Source: an uncultured Bacteroidales bacterium
Lineage (GTDB): Bacteria; Bacteroidota; Bacteroidia; Bacteroidales; P3
DNA: 33,284 nucleotides
Direction of reading: 5' to 3'
NCBI GenBank assembly: GCA_905235855.1
Contig: CAJONE010000024.1
Location: 1 to 33,284 of the forward strand
Position numbers and translations under genes: made by a program. The notes under the pieces are model-generated. The model did not search any database. It had not been told where the DNA came from and worked only from the letters and a program-made list of their open reading frames with translations. This document shows, piece by piece, positions 29,363-33,284 of the stretch (the stretch's first letter is position 1; each line of letters begins with the position of its first letter).

Positions 29363-31402
29363 ATGAAACGTATTTTTGCTTTCGCCGTGGCACTTCTGCT
29401 TTGTGCCACAATGTTCGCCAAACCTGTAACGCAGCAAACGGCGCGTGAGGTGGCTGTTAATTTCTGGAGTACAACCGACCGCGGTCTTGCTACACTGCAG
29501 ATTCCCGACTTTCATGAAATCTCGACCGAACTTGGTTTGAGCGGCTTCTACGTTTTCAACACGCCCGAAAACGACGGTTTTGTGCTTGTCTCGGCCGATG
29601 ATGCCATGTCACCGGTGTTGGGCTACTCCACTTCCACCGGTATGGTTGGCCGTTCCGCCATGCCCGACAATGTCAAAAGTTGGCTCGGACACTACACTGA
29701 GGAGTACGAGGCTGCGGTTGCCAACGGTTGGCAGGCCACAGAAACCGTTGCCGCCGAGTGGGCCGACCTTATCGCTGGCACCAACCAGCCCAAGGCTCCT
29801 GGCACCAAGGCGGTGAACGCACTGATTCAAACCCAGTGGGATCAAGACGAGCCATTCAATAACCTTTGTCCTATGCAGGGCGGCAGCCGTTCGGTTACGG
29901 GTTGTGTCGCAACCGCTATGGCCCAGGTGATGAAATACTGGGAATGGCCCACTACCGGCACTGGTAGCCACAGCTACACCTCCGAATCCTACAGTCTCAA
30001 TGTCAGCGTAAACTTTGCCAGCACCACCTACCAGTGGAGCAGTATGCCCAACGGAGGCCAAATCAACACTTACCCCTATTATGAACAATTAACATGGAAC
30101 AACACCCAGAAAACGGCTGTCGCAACCCTCATGTACCACTGCGGCGCAAGCGTCGACATGGATTACAGCAGCGGCGACTACGGTAGCGGTGCCTATGCCG
30201 AGGATATCCCCAACGCCCTGCTGACCTATTTCGGCTATGCGCCGGGCATCACTATGCGTTACAAGGACAACTATACCGATGCTAACTGGATTTCGATGCT
30301 CAAGGCCGAACTTGATGCAGGTCGTCCGATGCTCTATGGCGGAGCGTCGAGCGGCGGCGGCCACAGTTTTGTGTGCGACGGCTACGATGCCAGCAACAGG
30401 TTCCACTTCAACTTCGGATGGAGCGGCAGCAGCGACGGCTTCTTCCTGCTCACATCCATCACGCCAGGCACTGGCGGCATTGGCGGTGGCACCTACGATT
30501 TCACCTATTATCAGGATGCCATTTTCGGCATTTCGTCGCCCAACGGCAACCCGCTCGACCCGTCGGAACTGCCCACCGATATCGCCACCTACAGCCCCTT
30601 CACAATCTCGTCGACAGTTGCTTACGGTTCTACGCTTACCGGCCAGTGCGATTTCATAAACACTGGGTCGGCCACATTCAACGGCAAAGTGGGTGTTGCT
30701 GCCTACCGCAACGGCGCTTTCGTGGCACTGCTTATGCAGTCGGCTAATGTTTCGTGGCCGCAGGGCTATGGGCCTGCAAGTGCATACTCCATCAGCGCTA
30801 CCATTGCTTCGCCATTCACCAACGGCACATATACTGCCAAGGCCGTTTACAGCACCGACGGCGGTCAGACCTGGCTTCCGATAACCACCGGCTACAACGG
30901 ATGCCCCATATCCAACGATTTCACCGTCACTGGTGCGCCAAGCGCCACAAACTACACCATAACGGTCAATTCTGCAAATACGGCTATGGGAACCGTATCG
31001 GGTGGCGGCACCTATGCGCAGGGCACCACCGCCACGCTAAGGGCTGATGCCAAGACAGGCTACCGCTTTGTGCGTTGGAACGACAACAACACCCAGAATC
31101 CACGCAATGTCGTCGTTTCTGGCAATGCCACTTATACTGCATACTTTGCCGCCAACGGCACTAACGCTATCGACGAAGTCAGCAACGCGCCTCTTCGCAT
31201 CTATCCCAACCCGACTAATGGGTTGCTCAACATCGATGTCGATGGAAATTGTACGGTCGAGGTTATTGATGCCATCGGACGTGTCCTTGTCAGCCAATCC
31301 GACAGCAAAACAGTGGATATGAGCCGTCTCGATGCTGGTGTCTACACTGTCCGTGTCACCGCCGGCGGCAATACTGTTGTCCGCAAAGTGGCCAAACAGT
31401 AA
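29363..31402 (+). CDS. C10 cysteine peptidase 2 with bacterial repeat and type IX sorting domain
   Basis: The 679-residue protein repeats the plan of peptidase 1: signal peptide (to about AKPV), inhibitor-like propeptide (QQTAREVAVNFW, GFVLVSADD, VLGYST), Cys181 in SVTGCVATAMAQVMKYWEWP, His334 in GHSFVCDGYD and FNFGWSG. It differs in a longer insert after the Cys helix and in an extra module of about 70 residues before the end. That module (ITVNSANTAMGTVSGGGTYAQGTTATL...GYRFVRWNDN...TYTAYFA) is a beta-grasp 'bacterial repeat' found on surface proteins. The type IX sorting domain runs from RIYPNPTNGLLNIDV to VRKVAKQ. Conserved numbering and the shared VEVIDAIGRV suggest a tandem duplication followed by divergence. 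It has its own promoter and terminator. Confidence 0.94.
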   Translation: MKRIFAFAVALLLCATMFAKPVTQQTAREVAVNFWSTTDRGLATLQIPDFHEISTELGLSGFYVFNTPENDGFVLVSADDAMSPVLGYSTSTGMVGRSAMPDNVKSWLGHYTEEYEAAVANGWQATETVAAEWADLIAGTNQPKAPGTKAVNALIQTQWDQDEPFNNLCPMQGGSRSVTGCVATAMAQVMKYWEWPTTGTGSHSYTSESYSLNVSVNFASTTYQWSSMPNGGQINTYPYYEQLTWNNTQKTAVATLMYHCGASVDMDYSSGDYGSGAYAEDIPNALLTYFGYAPGITMRYKDNYTDANWISMLKAELDAGRPMLYGGASSGGGHSFVCDGYDASNRFHFNFGWSGSSDGFFLLTSITPGTGGIGGGTYDFTYYQDAIFGISSPNGNPLDPSELPTDIATYSPFTISSTVAYGSTLTGQCDFINTGSATFNGKVGVAAYRNGAFVALLMQSANVSWPQGYGPASAYSISATIASPFTNGTYTAKAVYSTDGGQTWLPITTGYNGCPISNDFTVTGAPSATNYTITVNSANTAMGTVSGGGTYAQGTTATLRADAKTGYRFVRWNDNNTQNPRNVVVSGNATYTAYFAANGTNAIDEVSNAPLRIYPNPTNGLLNIDVDGNCTVEVIDAIGRVLVSQSDSKTVDMSRLDAGVYTVRVTAGGNTVVRKVAKQ

Positions 31403-31424
31403 TTGCATTTTTTCTGACATCATG

Positions 31425-31461
31425 GCTACATCGGTGTTTTTCACGCCGATGTGGCTTTTTT
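31425..31461 (+). terminator. Terminator of C10 peptidase 2
   Basis: GCTACATCGG (31425-31434) pairs with CCGATGTGGC (31446-31455), one wobble, then six T (31456-31461). It starts 22 bases after the stop codon. Confidence 0.88.
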
Positions 31462-31543
31462 ATAATTACTTGTAAATGTGGTTGTAATGTTTCACCACAA
31501 AATAATTCTGTTGTAAAAACATGTTTATACCGTAAATCTTTGT

Positions 31544-31551
31544 ACTTTTGC
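31544..31551 (+). promoter_or_regulatory. -7 box of the ferredoxin gene
   Basis: TACTTTTG matches TAnnTTTG; a near-match AATCTTTG overlaps just upstream (31536-31543). The leader to ATG 31582 would be about 25 bases. Upstream, TGTGGT (31477-31482) and ACCACA (31494-31499) form a short inverted repeat that could be an operator. Confidence 0.6.
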
Positions 31552-31581
31552 AATCGTTATTAATCCCTAAATCTAAACAAA

Positions 31582-31749
31582 ATGGCTTACAAAATCACTG
31601 ATTCGTGCGCTGCCTGTGGCACCTGCATTGACGAATGCCCTGTGGGAGCAATCTCCGAAGGCGACATTTATAAGATTGACCCCGACACCTGTGCAAGCTG
31701 CGGCACCTGCGCCGATGTTTGCCCGACGGGCGCCATCGTGGAGGCTTAA
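31582..31749 (+). CDS. Small 2[4Fe-4S] ferredoxin
   Basis: This 55-residue gene encodes a clostridial-type ferredoxin, a soluble low-potential electron carrier. Two cluster motifs are complete: CAACGTCIDECP near residues 9-20 and CASCGTCADVCP near residues 37-48, each CxxCxxCxxxCP. The protein starts MAYKITDSC and ends PTGAIVEA, as in anaerobic Bacteroidota and Clostridia. It is used by enzymes such as pyruvate:ferredoxin oxidoreductase and hydrogenases. The gene has its own -7 box and a perfect terminator, so it is a single-gene transcript. Nothing in the neighbourhood points to one particular partner. Confidence 0.97.
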   Translation: MAYKITDSCAACGTCIDECPVGAISEGDIYKIDPDTCASCGTCADVCPTGAIVEA

Positions 31750-31777
31750 TCGTCAGATTAGAATCTCTGAAACCTGA

Positions 31778-31813
31778 AAGCGGGACACTCTCCGAAGTGT
31801 CCCGCTTGTTTTT
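31778..31813 (+). terminator. Terminator of the ferredoxin gene
   Basis: AAGCGGGACACT (31778-31789) and AGTGTCCCGCTT (31796-31807) form a perfect 12-base-pair stem with a 6-base loop, followed by GTTTTT. Confidence 0.93.
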
Positions 31814-31961
31814 GCAACTCCTAAATTTAGTTTCCGGTTTTCCTATGTTGTTATTGTACGCTAACAACAATTTCAGTGTCCCCCCTCTTAGACAAGATGG
31901 TGTCTGTGGCGTTGATGTAATTTTTAGAGCTCGTCAAAACCACAATTCCAAAATATTTCAT

Positions 31962-31969
31962 TATTTTTG
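31962..31969 (+). promoter_or_regulatory. Orphan -7 box
   Basis: TATTTTTG is a perfect -7 match, but no TTTG is found at -33 and no coding frame follows within 290 bases. Together with the hairpin at 32110-32153 it could bound a non-coding RNA of about 175 bases. It could also be chance in AT-rich DNA. Confidence 0.4.
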
Positions 31970-32109
31970 CATCTTCAAATCAAATCGCGCAAGAATTTAA
32001 GCATCCAAACAATCATAATAACCAGCACAGTATCAGTATTTTGCGGGGGGGGCAACGCCTTACCCACTGGTTTACAGCGATATAGAGTTTTGTGATAACA
32101 CTTTCATTA

Positions 32110-32153
32110 GGGGTGTAGGCAGGCTTTGTGGTCGGCCGACGCCCCTTGTTTTT
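32110..32153 (+). terminator. Possible terminator in the gene-free region
   Basis: GGGGTGTAGG (32110-32119) pairs with CCGACGCCCC (32136-32145), one wobble and one mismatch in ten, loop of 16, then TTGTTTTT. A palindrome TCGGCCGA (32132-32139) overlaps the right arm and would compete. Confidence 0.45.
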
Positions 32154-32197
32154 CACATAGCTTTCACATAGCTTTCACATAACTTTGACGTAGCCTT
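32154..32197 (+). repeat. Four tandem 11-base units
   Basis: CACATAGCTTT occurs twice exactly (32154-32164, 32165-32175), then CACATAACTTT (32176-32186), then the degenerate GACGTAGCCTT (32187-32197). Eleven bases is close to one DNA turn, so a protein could bind the units on one face. The array is 65 bases upstream of ATG 32262. Confidence 0.75.
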
Positions 32198-32261
32198 TTG
32201 CAAGTGAACCAAATTAGAACAACAAATTTTTCTCATTTTATTAATTAAACCCCAAAGTACA

Positions 32262-32978
32262 ATGAAAAAACTTTTCATTCTCGCAGCCGCCGCGCTGCTG
32301 ACCCTCGGAATCGCCTCGTGCGAAAGGGACACCGACCCCACCGATCAGACATCTCCGACTACTCCGACTGACCCGACCAATCCGAACCTCGGCCAGTGGG
32401 TTGACCTCGGCCTCCCCAGCGGCCTCTTGTGGTACTCTGTGAACCTCGGGGCGACAGCACCCGAGCAGTACGGCGACTACTACGCCTGGGGCGAGACGCA
32501 CCCGAAGGAGACCTACAACTGGAGCACCTACTCCTACGCCACCGTCGATGCCGACGGCAGCCTGCAAACCCTCACCAAGTACAACACCAGCAGCGCCTAC
32601 GGCACAGTCGACAACCTGACCACCATCCAGCCCTCCGACGACGCCGCCACGCAAGTGCTCGGTGGCGGCGCAAGGATACCGACCCTAGCCGAGTGGCAGG
32701 AACTGCTTGTCAACACCACCGCCGAATGGACAACCCTTAACAACGTCAACGGCTGCAAGTTCACCGCCCCCAACGGCAATAGCTTGTTCCTGCCCGCTGC
32801 CGGCGGCCGCTACGGCTCGGAGTTCCTCGACGCGGGCTCGATCGGCAACTACTGGTCTGCCAGCCATGTCAACGGCACTACTGGCTATGCCTTCCACATT
32901 GCTCCCGGTGCCAACGCGATGCGTAACGACATCACCTACTCCACCGGATGCTCCGTGCGTCTCGTGAGGGTGTACTAA
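32262..32978 (+). CDS. Lipoprotein with Fibrobacter-type major paralogous domain
   Basis: The 238-residue protein has a lipoprotein signal (MKKLFILAAAALLTLGIASC, lipid Cys 20). A Thr/Pro/Asp-rich linker follows (residues 21-44). The 'Fibrobacter succinogenes major paralogous' domain comes next: WVDLGLPSGLLWYSVNLGATAPEQYGDYYAWGE, ARIPTLAEWQELL, FTAPNGNSLFLPAAGGRYG, NYWSAS and GCSVRLVRVY. These are marks of this C-type-lectin-like/FGE-related fold found in many copies on Bacteroidota and Fibrobacteres surfaces. Ligands are not known. The coding DNA is strikingly GC-rich, like the RHS gene at the other end and unlike the intervening housekeeping genes. Four tandem 11-base units and an imperfect promoter lie upstream, and a terminator follows. 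Confidence 0.92.
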   Translation: MKKLFILAAAALLTLGIASCERDTDPTDQTSPTTPTDPTNPNLGQWVDLGLPSGLLWYSVNLGATAPEQYGDYYAWGETHPKETYNWSTYSYATVDADGSLQTLTKYNTSSAYGTVDNLTTIQPSDDAATQVLGGGARIPTLAEWQELLVNTTAEWTTLNNVNGCKFTAPNGNSLFLPAAGGRYGSEFLDAGSIGNYWSASHVNGTTGYAFHIAPGANAMRNDITYSTGCSVRLVRVY

Positions 32979-33000
32979 ATCTTTTATCTTTTTTGTAGGA

Positions 33001-33033
33001 AAAAGGTGTCCTCCATACAGGGCACCTTTTTTT
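33001..33033 (+). terminator. Terminator of the paralogous-domain lipoprotein gene
   Basis: AAAAGGTGTCCT (33001-33012) and AGGGCACCTTTT (33019-33030) pair over 12 bases with one wobble and a 6-base loop; the T tract runs to 33033. Confidence 0.9.
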
Positions 33034-33102
33034 CTTCTGCCAGTAGAGTGTTAATTTCTTCTCGGAGACGTTGGGAGATGCCGCTATGTCAAGAATTATT
33101 CT

Positions 33103-33110
33103 TATCTTTG
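33103..33110 (+). promoter_or_regulatory. -7 box of the last, partial gene
   Basis: TATCTTTG is a perfect -7 match, giving a leader of about 17 bases before ATG 33133. No clear -33 element is seen at the best distance. Confidence 0.65.
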
Positions 33111-33132
33111 CAATCTCAAAAAAGAATGCGAT

Positions 33133-33284
33133 ATGACCAAACTGATGCAAGATAAGATGAAGGAGGTACCCGGACTTATGTTCGTGGCCGACAGCATGGA
33201 GCTGATGTCTGCCGCCGGAAGGCGCAGAATGCTCGAACAGCCTCTTCTTATCAACCCACAGCAGCTCGAACATGAGCAGCAGGC
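33133..33284 (+). CDS. N-terminal fragment of an unidentified protein (possibly MutS-related)
   Basis: Fifty residues are visible before the window ends, starting MTKLMQDKMKEVPGLMFVADSMELM and continuing SAAGRRRMLEQPLL. No catalytic motif is included. The pattern of a short helix followed by SAAGRRRML..P reminds me of the beginning of MutS-related ATPase proteins of Bacteroidota, but this is a weak impression from a short piece. The start is supported by the -7 box 23 bases upstream and by the absence of an earlier in-frame start after that box. Confidence 0.55.
   Translation, partial: MTKLMQDKMKEVPGLMFVADSMELMSAAGRRRMLEQPLLINPQQLEHEQQ

Larger units (their letters stand above)
31814..32261. 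other. Gene-free region with structured and repeated DNA
   Basis: Between the ferredoxin terminator and ATG 32262 no gene is seen. In order it holds: an 8-base perfect inverted repeat TGTTGTTA/TAACAACA (31846-31869); a perfect -7 box without a gene behind it (31962-31969); a run of eight G (32045-32052); a GC-rich hairpin followed by a T-rich stretch (32110-32153); and four tandem 11-base units (32154-32197). The last 60 bases before the gene are AT-rich. Confidence 0.6.

Overview
The window looks like a chromosomal segment of a Bacteroidales bacterium (phylum Bacteroidota). Three kinds of evidence point there. Most promoters that can be read have the Bacteroidota form, with a TAnnTTTG box at -7 and sometimes a TTTG about 19-20 bases further upstream. 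Two secreted peptidases end in a type IX secretion sorting domain. The gene content also fits: Bacteroidota-type FtsK, MauE/DoxX, DsbD, lamin-tail and 'major paralogous domain' proteins, and many lipoproteins. Genus and species cannot be fixed from the sequence alone.

Layout. 1-1.6 kb: the end of a GC-rich RHS/YD-repeat gene cut by the window edge and stopped by a TGA where the RHS core normally continues. 1.6-5.05 kb (minus strand): a likely four-gene operon of a dihydroorotate-dehydrogenase-like flavoprotein, a four-helix-bundle protein, kdsA (Kdo synthesis) and a DnaQ-like exonuclease. 5.2-6.05 kb: a membrane-anchored TPR protein. 6.2-9.6 kb (minus): ftsK and a secreted protein of unknown function. 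9.7-14.4 kb (plus): an EamA transporter overlapping a phosphodiesterase, a lipoprotein tightly followed by an initiating sugar transferase, and an FKBP lipoprotein. 14.5-16.55 kb: three tiny cysteine-rich lipoproteins around a MauE/DoxX-thioredoxin fusion. 16.5-18.1 kb (minus): a polysaccharide flippase. 18.1-21.1 kb: dsbD and aqpZ. 21.2-24.9 kb: initiator tRNA, secreted nuclease, Bcp peroxiredoxin, VanX-like dipeptidase, CDF metal transporter and an alkylated-DNA repair protein. 24.9-27.3 kb (minus): a lamin-tail protein and pepD. 27.4-31.4 kb: two tandem C10 (streptopain/interpain-like) cysteine peptidases. 31.5-33.3 kb: a 55-residue ferredoxin, about 510 bases without a gene, a GC-rich lipoprotein, and the start of another gene.

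How the genes may work together. The most interesting block is 14.5-16.55 kb. All three small lipoproteins have the same cysteine plan (lipid Cys, then C-x-C, then two single cysteines). The membrane protein among them combines a MauE-like C-x-C module with a periplasmic C-x-x-C thioredoxin domain. MauE and MauD are needed to mature the disulfide-rich small subunit of methylamine dehydrogenase, so a dedicated thiol/disulfide system with its own lipoprotein clients is a reasonable inference. DsbD, the general supplier of periplasmic reducing power, lies 1.6 kb away. KdsA, the initiating sugar transferase and the flippase all serve surface glycan synthesis. The C10 peptidases depend on a type IX secretion machine encoded elsewhere.
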